Assembly: GCA_029817715.1 (NCBI GenBank)
Contig: JARUPY010000087.1
Coordinates: 1,798,001 to 1,862,000, forward strand
Reading direction: 5' to 3'
Length of the DNA stretch: 64,000 nt
Source: Melastoma dodecandrum
Taxonomy: Eukaryota > Streptophyta > Magnoliopsida > Myrtales > Melastomataceae
Numbering within the stretch: the stretch's first letter is position 1; every line of letters begins with the position of its first letter. Below the pieces are notes generated by a model. The model made no database searches and had not been told where the DNA came from. It saw only the letters and a program-made list of their open reading frames with translations. The translations under genes and the position numbers were made by a program. Below, piece by piece: positions 24,541 to 36,871 of the stretch.

Positions 24541-25718
24541 CTGACTTATACACGCGCAAGTTAAGCAATGTGTTTGACATTGTTTCACCTTGCTTGCTTT
24601 TTGTTGGGTGACCCATTCTGGGCGATAACTCTTGTGGGCTCCAGTATGCTTGCCTCTGCTACTCTATAGCTTCATCTGATGGGTATTCGCCTATTCCAGC
24701 CTCTCCATGTCTTCTTCTAATGAGATGAGATCCAATTGAGGTTGTCGTTTTGGTCCTCAAACTCTACGTCACTGCCCTAGCCAGAAGGCATGACTAGGCT
24801 CTACATTACTTGCGGGCAGACGTCATATGACACTAGGTATCCAAAGGCGTCAGATGGTTCGCTCAATGGCCCTACAATTAGGTCTCCTAGACGACACCTT
24901 TGATGAAGAGATAAATCTTTCGTCCACTTCAGAGTTTATGCATTTATATAGAAAAAATTATTACTTTCAATAATTTTTTCCCTTGGGAATATTTCAGTGC
25001 CACTGTTCCCCCTCACTATCAGTTCATGGTTAAGTGTGAAAGTGATCACTTTTGCTTTATGTAGCCAATTTTTGTCAAACAAGGCATTATATTAACTGAA
25101 GAGAAGGTAGTGTCCTGCTCATAGAAATCCACTTGCAAATGAAAGAGGAGAACCCCTATGCAAGAGGACACTTTTCTAATGACACTTTTCTAATGAAGCC
25201 GCTATCATTGACCTCTGTACTTTCTAGCTCAGCCACATTTCATCCTAGCTATTTGTAGACAACTAATGGTAAAGCGTTCATCATGGCTTCGTTGTCAACG
25301 AGGCCTCCCCAGTGGGATGTTGATGAACGTCGTTGGAATATACATGGGATGCATATGAAGCTTAAATGCCTCTGCTGGCCTTTTTAACCATTTTGTAAGG
25401 AAAATCTGAGGTGTCACCAGAGATTTATCATAACCAGAGGGTAGATCATTCTTACCTTCTAATGAAGGACTTCCTTCCTTGGCGAACTCAGCTGGCAAAT
25501 ATAATGATCATATTTTTTCAAAATAATAATAACAAATAAATAAAATATATCAAGTATTGGAGCAGGGAAGCTAAGCCGGAAAACTTATAAAATTCTTTTG
25601 TTAAACCCTGATTAAATTTAATCTATAAAACCCTTCAAATTATATCTGATTAAAATCAGGTATTGTAGACATTTCTTCACTTCCATCCATCAGCATTTTA
25701 CCACCCTATCTAGGGGGC
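24541..25718. other. Probable retroelement-derived sequence, unassigned
   Basis: Lies immediately upstream, on the coding strand, of the antisense gypsy fossil. It may include remnants of that element's gag or spacer, but I could not read a family motif. A 67-codon minus-strand frame at 25295-25498 has no recognisable similarity. Confidence 0.35.
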
Positions 25719-26123
25719 TGATGGAATAGGTATGGGGAGTAGAAAAGGATACGACCAAGGTTCTTAGTAGAATGGAAATTCGTAGATAGGGGTGCTTGTG
25801 TCTATCACAACCTAGGTTGAGTGTAAGTGAATATAAATAAGGTTGAACGACTGTAAGAACACGTGTACCGATATGTAAAACTAGCGTCTCTACTTAACAT
25901 TAACTAATTTCTTTTCTTGTGTCCCATATATTATTTAGGTTCATGCAAGGATTAGTAGAGCCTTAATACGTTCTACCCTGAAACTTAAGAAGAATCCATA
26001 ATCAAGGCTAGTTGAACTCAAAGTAATGGTGTGCTCTTGTAAGACAATTTTTTGGTCAAACCTATCCTACATATGTCTTTCTCTAATTTAAAAAATACAT
26101 GAAAGAAATTTGTGGTTATTACA
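25719..26123 (+). mobile_element. 5' LTR of a degraded LTR retrotransposon
   Basis: About 405 bp beginning TGATGGAATAGGTATGGGG and ending GGTTATTACA. It is repeated as a direct copy at 28584-28991 with point differences and small indels. Directly after it, TTGGTTTCAGAGCCATG (26125-26141) resembles the tRNA-iMet primer binding site TGGTATCAGAGC, which orients the element rightward. Confidence 0.7.
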
Positions 26124-28583
26124 GTTGGTTTCAGAGCCATGTTGGCATTGGAGTAATAAGGGTGTAAACAGAATAGGAATAAACTGGGTGGAATGCGAAG
26201 TCGAGGGTGTCATCGCATATATAAATAAGTGAGGGTCTAGAATTTGTGGTGTGACATCATGGTAACCTTTTAAAAAAATCCGATCATTACAATCTTCTTC
26301 CCTTTAGAAATTTCGCCCTTAAAATTTAGTTTAATATTTAATTAATCGTTCTTTCTTATATCTAACTATTCCCAATAGCACTAGATTATAACGACAATTT
26401 TGTTGTCGCTTCCCTTTAGAAAGAACATTTACACCTTATGATAAATTTGTGTTATTTTCATATTGTGAACAAATGGGATACTTATTTCGCATTCTACTTC
26501 CGGGTTCCCAAGTATCATAGACGTGCCCCTTTCGTACCCACATTACTTTCACGACTGGCACCGTTTGTCCTTGTATTTGCCTTTATCCGTGATCTACGAT
26601 TCTTATCAGGGTGCGAGACTCTTCTTCAATCGGCGCATATTCTCTGCCGTTGCTTACAATTTCTCTAATGCGAAGTGTGTCCCCTTCTCCTCCATTTCTT
26701 CCTGTTTCGTTGCATACCTATCATCATCTGGATAACCTCGTCCATTCCCGTGATGCACATATCCACTTTGTTAACAATGTTATCAACTTGCACTTCACAG
26801 TCCCGACATGGCCCATACATCTTGATCGAAAGTTCTCTCCATGAGGCGATTATGGAAGTATACCTTACATCATCTCCTAGCCTTCCGATAGCATTTACAA
26901 AATTCTTTGAAATAAACGAAAGAAAAACCCCGGGTGAGAAGACAGCCTTTGCCGGACATCCATCCACTCGTATCTCTTGCATTATTCTCCACGGAACCAT
27001 GCTACTCCCACTATTTCATGTCATTATGCAATAACTCTCGAAAATTTTATGTGTCATAATCCTCTTATTTCTTTTCTCTTTTGCGACCTCTTTCTCTCTA
27101 TTTATAAAAGGCATTATTTCTCCTCAAGATTGTACCTTGCATGCCATTCTTCTTTTCTTTTCATTGTATTCACACAACGTGTTGTCAATCCTATTTTCAT
27201 TTGCACTTTCCCCTCTCCAACTGTCTGTAAGTCAATTTAATAACACATCAATGCGTACTTATTTATTACCACATTGTTCGTCAACCTCTCCTTTATGTTA
27301 CATCCGCACTTTTATTGTTGTTGTTTTTATATATAATTATTATATTTCATTTTTCTTTCGCGTCATGCATGCCAATCTTTTCACACCACACTTGCACATG
27401 CCTATTATATCCATCACTAAATTTCATCATCGTAACATTTATTACCCCTTATGATATAAAAGTTCCTCTTGTTTTCTTTTGGGAGAGCGTTTGTGTCGGT
27501 GTACATAATGCATGCGACATTCTATTTCTTTTCTTTCCTTAGTAACACCTAGTATAAACATAAATATGTGACTTTTCGTTAGTAATTATACTCTTGACTA
27601 TTACCCTTTCCATAATTTTAGACATTAACCACAACACTATTCCTTAAAAAAGGGTTACACCTTAACATTTTCCCCGTAACCATACACCATTGTCAGGTTA
27701 GGACTAACACATTGGTAACAAGACAAAATATGTTTTATACCTTATTTACACCTTTTATTGATTTAACAACATATCCCAGATTGCTCTTTTCAATTGGAGG
27801 AATCTCATTCCTGTAATCCCTACACGAACAAGTGCGGGTATTTAGTACGCATCCGATCGTCCCTCTCCCAAGTCATTTCTTTCACACTTGGTCCTTTCCA
27901 TAACACTCTCACCATGGGTATATTTCTGTTCTTGTCATCATATGTGACAATGTAAGACGAACGGAGATAATACTTGTAAAAAAAACAAAATAAAAAGGAA
28001 GGATATTAATTAATAACTTGGGGGTTGTTCCACTCCATCTAGGGGACACTCTTCAATTGCATGGGAAGGGGATCACACTTGGAGAGGACAAGGAGGAATA
28101 AAAAACGAGAATCAAACACTGAAGGCATGAGATACTCACCTTCATTGTGGGCTGGTAAAAGAACAATTCCGTGACAGTGGAGGAGGCACATCTGGGTAGA
28201 AGGACAACCCTTTTACTTGGTGGAAGAAACTGGCCAAGGAGTTGAAGGGGTGGTTTAAGAACGGAAGGACTCAAAAGGTTCAGAAAATCTTCGCACTTCA
28301 CTTTCTACTCATTTAATGTTGATGCATGCGTTTAATTATTCTTGTCTTGGAATGACATTGTGATTGGAGTGGAAAGAGAAAGTTCGAGTTGAGTTTATGT
28401 GTATAAGCAAACCCTTTGTGGAGTAACGTATTATTGACCTCGTTCGCGGAGAGACTTGACGAGGATGGTAGGGGATACCGACCAGTGGAGTCGAGGAAGG
28501 GGTGTAGTTCGACGACATCAATCAGTGGGGATCGATGTGGGAACATTATCTGTGTAAAAACGATTGGTGGAAACACCAGGGAC
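26124..28583 (+). mobile_element. Internal region of the degraded LTR element
   Basis: About 2.46 kb, far too short for gag-pol. On the plus strand I see only T-rich short frames. On the minus strand, 27000-26665 gives a frame with VDGCPAKAVFSPGVFLSFISKNFV, reminiscent of a gypsy aspartic protease with its catalytic Asp changed. That strand conflicts with the rightward primer site, so the interior may contain a nested older fragment. It is either a deletion derivative or a non-autonomous element. Confidence 0.45.
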
Positions 28584-28991
28584 TGATGGAACAGGGTATG
28601 GGGAGTAAAAAAAGAGACAATCAAGGCTCTTAGTAGAATGGAAATTCGAAGATAGGGATGCTTGTGTCTATCACATCCTAGGTCGAGCGTAAGTGAATAC
28701 AAATAAAGTTGAACGGCTGTAAGATCACTCGTGCCGATGTGTAAAACTAGTGTCTGTACTTAGCATTAGTTAATTTCTTTTTTTGTGTCCACTAAATTAT
28801 TTAGGTTCATGCAAGGATTATTAGGGCCTTAATACTTTCTACCCTGAAACTTAAGAAGAATTCATAATCGGGGGTATTTGAACTCAAAGTAATTGTGTGC
28901 TCTTGTAAAACAATTTTTGGGTCAAACTTATCTTATATATAAGTCTTTCTCGTATTTTGAAAGTATATGAAAGGAAATTGTGATCATTACA
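28584..28991 (+). mobile_element. 3' LTR of the degraded LTR retrotransposon
   Basis: Direct copy of 25719-26123, starting TGATGGAACAGGGTATGGGG and ending TGATCATTACA. The five bases outside the two LTRs (GGGGC and GCAAC) do not match, so a target duplication is either lost or the boundary is off by a few bases. Confidence 0.65.
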
Positions 28992-29105
28992 GCAACACCA
29001 AGGCATTTTATTGTATGTCAGTTGTTGGTTTTATAGGCGGTGTCCCACTGTTCAAGGGATTAAAATCGCTTAGTACACTCAAACTTTCAGGTGGTATTTT
29101 ATTGC

Positions 29106-29114
29106 GACCAATCT
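29106..29114. repeat. Left 9-bp target site duplication of the MULE
   Basis: GACCAATCT immediately before the TIR end GGAAGTGGCTAATG. The identical nonamer follows the right TIR at 37775-37783. Nine bases is the classic Mutator duplication length. Confidence 0.92.
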
Positions 29115-29742
29115 GGAAGTGGCTAATGTACCGTGAACGGCATCTTACGTGAGGTGTACTAATTTCGATTCCGATTTAGAACAATGTACTAACTCGGTTA
29201 GTACATTTTGAAATTACTAATGATGTACTAACACTGTAGTTAGTACAGTGTACTAAGTGATACTGTTCTTGTACTAGTAATGATTAGTACAGTGTACTAA
29301 TGGGAACTGTTCTTGTACTAGTAATGTACAAGTGTATTAGTTGGTACGAAATAGGAACAGTAATCGTTAGTACAGTGTACTAGTGTACTAGTTGGTACGA
29401 AACAGGAACAGTAATCGTTAGTACAGTGTACATATGTACAATGTACTAGTGTACTAGTGGTACGAAACAGGAACAATAATCGTTAGTACATTGTACATAT
29501 GTACACTGTACTAGTGTACTAGGTGGTACGAAACAGGAACAGTAACAGTTAGTACATTGTACATATGTACACTGTACTAGTGTACTAGGTGGTACGAAAC
29601 AGGAACAGTAACAGTTAGTACATTGTACATATGTACACTGTACTAATGTACTAGTTGGTACGAAACAGAAAAAGTAATGAGTAGTACATTGTACATATGT
29701 ACAATGTACTACTGTACTATCTGGTACGAAACAGGAACAATA
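29115..29742 (+). repeat. Left terminal inverted repeat of the MULE
   Basis: Reverse complement of the right TIR. The outer about 250 bp are unique sequence; the inner part is tandem copies of a 66-bp unit containing the palindrome GTACATATGTAC, at 29428, 29493, 29559, 29625, 29691 and 29757. The last copy extends past the region matching the right arm. A degenerate unit without the palindrome lies near 29350. Confidence 0.88.
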
Positions 29743-30233
29743 ACGAGTAGTACAGTGTACATATGTACACTGTACTAGTGTACTATTGGAAAACAGTTAT
29801 TTATTGTACGATGTACTAACTACAGTATTAGTACATTACTAGTAAATGCGAAATGTACTAACAGGTACTGTTTACTCCTTCCGTGCCTCATTCCGAACCT
29901 GCCATGATAGTGATATTATCAATTTGCCCCTAACGACGGCTTCCATAGTAAATCCATTTTTCTTCTCCTTTCACGGCCACACCGTATCATCTCCTTTCGG
30001 CTGGTATGTTGGCGGATCACGACGAGATTATGATAGAAGGTCTTCACCCGGGAAGTTAATGCCATCAGTCAGAGCGGTTGACGTCCCCCCATGTTCTTTG
30101 GATGTGGTTGGTGGGGAATATTAAAGTTTAAACTCCTGGGGGCGGATAAGATCGGCTGATGCAGAAACCCTTGGTAACCTCACAAGCATTCGCAGGAAAA
30201 CGTGCAGGCGCCTGATCCTGTGGCCGGGCAATA

Positions 30234-32375
30234 TTGGCTTGGGGTTTCCCAGATATGGCATCCGACGACGATACGGCGGAGTTTTTGATGATCATTTCGG
30301 GTATGACAGAGGAAAAGCTTATGGAGTCGACCTTCCATTCCGCAGCGGAGGTGGGACAACTTTTTAGGATGTACGGGTTAGTTCACGGATTTTCTATTCG
30401 GAAAAGGGACATAAGATGTAGGCGAGACGGGGAGTCTGTAATGCATAGTTGGGTTTGCTCGCGCGAGGGCCTTCCGAGACGTAGGTCCACCACGAATCTG
30501 CCATCGCGGGTTAGGGCGTCGACGAGGACGGGCTGCCCATGTGGAGTTAGAACCACACTAGACTGTAATGGCCGATGGAGCATCGTGGCAGCAAATTTGA
30601 ACCACAATCACGAGTTGGTGCCTGGGCCTCTGTCATGTTTCATGCGCGAGCGTCGATCCGTGACGGACGAGGACATGGCTGTCGTGAAGAGAATGTTTAG
30701 CGTGGGATTCAGGCAGTGCGAAATCATGCGGCTGCTGGTTTACGCTTCTGGAGGGCACGATCGCGTGGGCTTCTTGCTTAAGGACCTGAACAATCGTAAG
30801 CTAAGAGATGAAGGGGCTGACAATTGTAAAAGGTTTGAAACAGGATATGCTTACCTACTGTCCAGACAGGGGTGCGATGAAGGCATGTCATTAGTGACAT
30901 CCGTGGAGGCCGACGAAATCGTTCGTATGTACTGGTCAGACTCGAAATCAAAGCTGGATTACGGAACATTCGGCGACGTCGTCGCTTTCGATTCGACCTT
31001 CAAGACAAACTCTTATGGGATGCAGATGGTCGTCCTTGTCGGCGTGAACCACCATCATCAGACTATTGTCTTCGGGGCGGCACTAATGCTATTGGAGACG
31101 GTGGAGGATTACAAGTGACTGTTACATACTCATTCCGAGGTGATGGGATCCAAGATACCGATCAGTGTTGTCACCGATGTAGATAGAGCGATGATCGTGG
31201 CGGTGCGAGAAACTTGGCCAACGGCAAGGCAGCGTCTCTGCCTTTGGCATATGAGCCGGAATATTGTCCGCCGGGTGCACGATCCTGCGCTGCGTCGAAC
31301 GATCTGTTCCTTCATGTACAACTCAAATTTCAGCGACGATGTCGAGCAAGAGTGGGACGAGATGTTGAAGGACACTGGCTCGGTGAACCGTAGATGGCTA
31401 AATCAGATGTACGAATGCAGACAAATGTGGTGGTTGACCTATTGCCAAGGTCATTTTTGGGCCGAGCTACGTAGCACCCAGCGTTGCGAGCGGATGCACG
31501 CCTTCATGAAGGGATACCTGAAGACCACATACAAGGTGCATGAATTCTTGCATCACTACGAACGAGCAGTGACAGATTTACGACAAAAGGAAAGCATGGA
31601 GGATTACAATTCGGCCGTAAAAGCGTACGAGTTGCGAACTATGCTGCGTAGCCTCGAGGCTCACGCGAGTCAGATCTACACCCTTACATCGTTCCGGAAG
31701 GTGCAGTTGCAGATTCAACGGGAAGCACTGTTTTTCGTTGAGGGAACTATCGATGGAAATGTCAACCAAGTTTTTTGATTACGATGTTACGACAACGACA
31801 TTTCTGGTGCTGAGGTGTTTTCATCAAAACATCGTCATGCGTTGAGCTGCAGCTATCTTCACTTCGAGACATACGGACTTCCTTGCGCACATTTATTTCA
31901 CATTATGAAGGTCGAGGGCATGAAGTGCATCCCACCGGGGCTCGTGCTTCACCGTTGGACCAAGGGAGCTCGATCATCGCATGGGGCCGCGACTGATGGC
32001 TCGGCTTACAGCCTCAATTCCGCTGAGTTCCGACAAGGAATTCTAACGACGGCTTGTCGCCGTTTATGTTATCTTGGATGCAAGACTGGTGCCGCTTATG
32101 CACACGTACGGAAATCCATACAAGACTTGACCGTCGCGTTAGAATGCAGCGCTTTGAGTGATGGGTCTGCGTTGCCAGCCCCTCACGGCAACGGAAAATT
32201 CAAGAGACTGCTTGCTGTGGAAGAAACTTTGCCGTCAACGTCAAGGTATTACAATTGTGGAATGCGCGACGGTCATAACGTTCCGTTCAATACAATTTCG
32301 GATATGACTGAAAAAGGAAAGAACGTGGACACGTTCAGCAAGGAATTATCAGTGGTAGGCCAGTTGCAAATGTAA
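30234..32375 (+). pseudogene. FAR1-like MULE transposase with two in-frame TGA stops
   Basis: One frame from 30234 to 32375 carries the domains of FAR1/FHY3-related MULE transposases. A FAR1-type zinc cluster has Cys at WVCSREG, Cys at GCPCGV and the NHNHEL histidines (30400-30620). A MULE DDE core follows with VVAFDSTFKTNSYG (first Asp, about 30987-31020) and SVVTDVDRAM (second Asp, about 31155-31190), plus QRLCLWHMSRNI. A SWIM-like segment at about 31848-31900 contains FETYGLPCAH. The frame is cut by TGA at 31116-31118, where relatives have Trp, and at 31776-31778. The SWIM finger has C-S-Y where C-x-C is expected, so one zinc ligand is lost. No frameshift is needed. It is a recently dead gene unless stops are read through. 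Confidence 0.85.
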
Positions 32376-32519
32376 TTGTATTCAGCGTTGAGACCCCCGT
32401 AAATCCACAGATTGCAAAATGTCCTTTTGTAACGGGACATTTTACCATCTGTGGGGTTACTTTCAGCAGTAAGGCGCCAAAAAAAGAAAATACTATCAAA
32501 AACCTTTTCGAATCGGCAT

Positions 32520-35500
32520 TCACCGGACGGGCCTTCTAACATCACGAGTTGCCTTCGCCGAATGCGCCCTCTTTAGGGCTTCCCCCTTAACTTTCCCAAG
32601 CAACGACTTCTTCAGTGTATTCCCTAGCCATTTCATTAGACTGACTGTCAGGCGAATCCGATCCAATGGGCTTACACGCTGCAAATGAAATAAGCATCAC
32701 ATATCCACGTACGCATGTTGTAAGGTTGTTATCGAACAAGGCAATCGAGAAGCTGGGACGACTCACCACGTCTGCAAGGCCGTGTGATGGGTCATGCATG
32801 GACATGAACTTCATAACATAGATTCCGCAATCCGCGCTGTGCGACGGGCATAAGTGTGAAAACAGTTATTACATTACAGACAAAGCCTTTATGACATTTA
32901 ATGATTCACCTAAGTGGTACTTACTCGTTGCCTAGCTGGAATTGTTGTGGTACGCCTACCGGGCACCGAATGGGCCATGAAGTGAAGTCTGGTACTATGC
33001 CTGCTACTGAATGCTTGGTATTCTCCTCCATAATTATCCAGAGAAGAGTTAGCACTCGCAAGTGGAGGTCCATCCTGCCGTGTATGTTGGATGATCCCTT
33101 ATTCGCGGTGTCCAGCAGGAGTACTTCACCGGTGCTGAAGTTGACAACCTGGAGTGTCCAGTGGGACTCGGACACGCATACGGGTATGTATATCTGTCAG
33201 GTTTTCAAAAGGCAAAATAATGAAGAACAACAGTAAGGTTTTATAAGTTCACACAATACATGTAGTGCAAGTTACCAGTTTGACGCATTCATTGGGTCCG
33301 ATGCAAGTCTTGAACGATTTAAGCAGATTTCCCCGTGCGACTATGTCAACGACGGGCATCTTCGACGCGCTATAATTACGCGATGCGAGGTTCTGCCCAA
33401 CGACGGACATGTGAAATTAATGAAATGTTATTTTTATATTCGAGATTGTGACGTATTATTTTTTAGGTGGAGTCTGTTTAAGGGTGTAGGCAATACCCCA
33501 AGCCAACTCGGGATGTACCACCTCGTTCGCCCTTCTGCTGGTTTGGCACTACTCAACATCATCCCGTGGTAGTCGATGATCTGCAATACAATACAGATCG
33601 TCGACGATTGATCAGGCACGGTGTAATGACAACCACTTCACCTAACCTGACCAACATTCTTACGTCATTCTGTATCCACCTAAGTGGTTTCAGAGACAGC
33701 ATTCCATGCCTTGCAATGCTTACGGACTGCCCCAAACATAGCAGCTCGCTGCAATAACACAAAAACCAAGCACGTAACAGATAAAACACTAGAAGTTGAA
33801 TAACTATGTCCAGTGGATATTCTCCACTATCTCAGTACATCCACCATGAAAACAAACAATAAAGAACAAGGAAATCCCACCTAGGATCAAGTAGATCACT
33901 CCAAGCATAGGACAATAAACTCCAGTCGGTTGCTTTAAAAGATTTCAACTCCCCTACATCGACATCTTCCTGAATGAGTTTGTCCATGTCCTATAAAGTA
34001 ACATAGGACAAGGAAAGTATGTTTCATCAAAGACTACAGACTACACCACGGTACAACGACCTCCACAAATGCACTCATGAGAGTTATCTTATACCTCTGG
34101 TATGTTATCACGCTTCCTTTTCGACCGCCGTGGGCCTGCCTTGTCGACCACAAACGGTGAGGTGGCGTACGCGGATGGCTTCCTATAGGCCGCACGCCGG
34201 GTCTGAACCCTCTGCATTTTCTTCACCTGGTTGGTTGAAGAAATGCTCTCCTAAGACACGCATTTGGCAGTTCAACGTCAGCAAACGAAACGTTGCCTGC
34301 ATAGACGTATCAACTACTACTCACGTTGAGAAAAGTAAAATGTTGTGCAATCTAACCTTGTGACCGGATTCGGGCTGCGCCGCTTCCGGTGGTGCGGGTG
34401 TGTCGCCTGTCCTATCTTCGATTGGGTCCGGTTCTCCTGCGATAAGCCTACTCAAGCCCTCCACTTCCCGGGGGTCTAGCGGTTCCTCCGCGTCTTCGTC
34501 AATTGCGCGACCTTCAGTCTGCGGTGCACCGAGCAGTTGCGTCATTTTTGTGAGCGCCTCATTCAGCCTTCTTTCCAGTAGTTCTGACCCCTCCTTCTCC
34601 TCCGGTGAATGCCGGTCCGCTATATCAGCTTCGCGGTGCGAATCATCAAACCCTTCCGACTGCAGCATCTAGCCAACTTCAATGACCACCTTCTTCTTAT
34701 GTGGGTGCGATGGTCCTTCCATTGGTGCCTCCACCTGATCAGTGTCATCGAGTCTAACGACTCCTTCACCCTTCAACTGAGACGCGGTACTGTCGTCGTC
34801 ACCATCCGCAGCTGTCGGTCGTGCTTTCGTCCAGACTGCCAAGTCTCGAAGTTGGTCCCGAACTTCCCGCACCTCAGTAAGCAATGTCTGCAATTGCCAT
34901 TTCAGGTCGAGCATCCCATCCTCCACGCGTGAAACACGTCCAGCAAGTGCCTGTAACCACTACAAGTATATAACCATCGCTGTGCATTGGACGCACCAAT
35001 GATGTGGTGTTCGTTTACCTTGAGGTGGCACTTGCAATGCTTACGTTCCTCTTTCTCGTCCGGTAAGATACAGGCCTCAGCATTAGGCGCCTCCACAGCA
35101 GTTTATAAGTTATCAGGTGTGCAGTGAAGATCAATTCATCCGAGCTCCATATGAGGAATGGAAAGTCGAAGCGAACATATCATACCTTCTCAACGTACGT
35201 GTCATCCGACATTCTGAAACATGCATGCAGTCTGGCGTCATCCCAATCGGCACAGAATGGGGCCCTTCTACCAGACATTGCAAGCGGTGATCCAGGCTTC
35301 GATACCTTGCACGCATAAAATAACTGCAACGACGCCGATACAGATCATCGAGACATAACTCAAAGTCCAACTAAGTACACAACAATATTCAACACAGAAG
35401 CAGCTTCACTCACGGTAAGCAGGTGCACGCATCCGCCTATGTAACGCGCCGCCCTTTTCCCTTGGAATGTCCTCACACTTTCGCACAACGTGTCTAACAC

Positions 35501-36221
35501 GTGGGTCGCCCAATCGAAGGTTATGATCGAACTTGTATCACTCGTTGCCAGTAGATATCCCCTTGGGATGTCAAAGGCTGTGCCCGGGCAAAGGTAGCAT
35601 CCCAGGATGAATAATACTAACTCCGCTTTGAACAATTCGTCCGTGTCCTGCCTGTCGCGTAACTTGTCCTCCACAGACTTCATGGAAATTCTTCCGAGTT
35701 TTATGTGCTCGCGTAGCTCAGGGTGAACATTCTCCAGAGACCCTTTCATCGGCACGGGGAGTCCGGTGCAGCGGACTCCCAATATCGCTTCAACATCGGC
35801 AGGTCTGAACTTGTGCTCCACGTCGTCGATGACCATGACACGCCTCGACGAGTCGAACGTTCTCAAGCATTGTCGCAGCGCTCGGTGGTTCATGTTCCTA
35901 CTTGCCAAGTGAAGCAGCTCCTCGAAGCCCATCTCCGTGACAACTGCCTTCCGCTGTTCGTCGAATGAATTAAACAAAGCCCACAGCTTCTTCGGGCTGC
36001 AGCGGGTGAAAATGTATTCCTAACACAATACCAGACGGGGTTAGCAATAAACATTAAGGCTACTCTAACACCCGGGTTTGCTGAGAACGGGACCTCACCT
36101 TATCCTGGGGAGGTGATGACTTCGGACGTTTACTGGCTGACTGAGGCGTCGCATCGCCTCCGAAGTCTTCATTGTCGAAATCCTCGCGAATCTCTGGGTC
36201 CTCCATTTCCATCACTGACAT
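32520..36221 (-). CDS. MULE-borne Ulp1/SENP-type cysteine protease (C48), 13 exons
   Basis: Proposed exons, minus strand: 36221-36099, 36019-35414, 35323-35186, 35090-35019, 34950-34357, 34250-34095, 33990-33881, 33748-33664, 33580-33497, 33392-33276, 33193-32925, 32836-32767 and 32678-32520. All have GT/AG ends, phases agree, and the sum is 861 codons. Exons 8-13 form a Ulp1-like domain: LRWIQND, then LIYIPVCVSESHW (catalytic His), LLLDTANKG (Asp 17 residues on), PQQFQLGND (oxyanion Gln) and ADCGIYVMKF (Cys). Exon 2 resembles the N-terminal region common in plant transposon ULP proteins; exon 6 ends with a basic RRSKRKR signal. A single in-frame TAG (34669-34671) in exon 5 would truncate the product unless an intron removes it. 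ULP proteases process or remove SUMO; the role inside MULEs is unknown. Confidence 0.72.
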
Positions 36222-36871
36222 ACCCAAACCAGCAAAGGGGATCAATCGTTGCGCAGTCACGACGCACCAGCCTACTACACAACCAAAGCCGAGACACCGA
36301 AATCGGACTGGCGCAATCCCTACCCACAACCAAAGCCCAGACACCTAAGCCGTAACCCCCGACACAACGGGACCAGACAACCCCGACCGAAAACCCGTGC
36401 GACCCCCCAGCACAAACACACACAACATCTCAAGAAACGGGTCGCATAAATCCTAAATCAGAGAACCCAAACCCACAAATCCTAACGGTACAGTTAACCC
36501 TAAACCCATCCCGCTGAACCCATTGCAATCCCATTCCCTCCCCCGCATACCCACCAACTTACCTTTCAGTCAACACAGGGTTCCGGGTGCACGAAAGCGC
36601 AAACCGGATTCGACCTCGAGGCTTTGAAGAATCGATCTTCGGGGAGTTGTATCTGCGAGATTGTGACGAGGCTTCGTGGGGAAGTCACCAAGACAAAAGG
36701 CGGATGGGTATGTCCAAAATGGTAAATTCACGCCCAGCATTAGGTTTGGTTTCTGGCTCGGTTCTATTAGTACTGAACTACCAAATGAACTGGTTACCAT
36801 TAGTACGTACCGACAATTTTTGTAACTACTAATTACTAATGGTGTACACACGACAGTGTTAGTACATGTTA

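Noticed and set aside
28313..28702. 129-codon minus-strand frame
   Set aside because: It overlaps the 3' LTR of the degraded element and has no family similarity that I can see.
29300..29770. Possible CRISPR-like array because of regular 66-bp repeats
   Set aside because: This is a plant genome; the repeats are contiguous without variable spacers and are part of an inverted pair of transposon ends.
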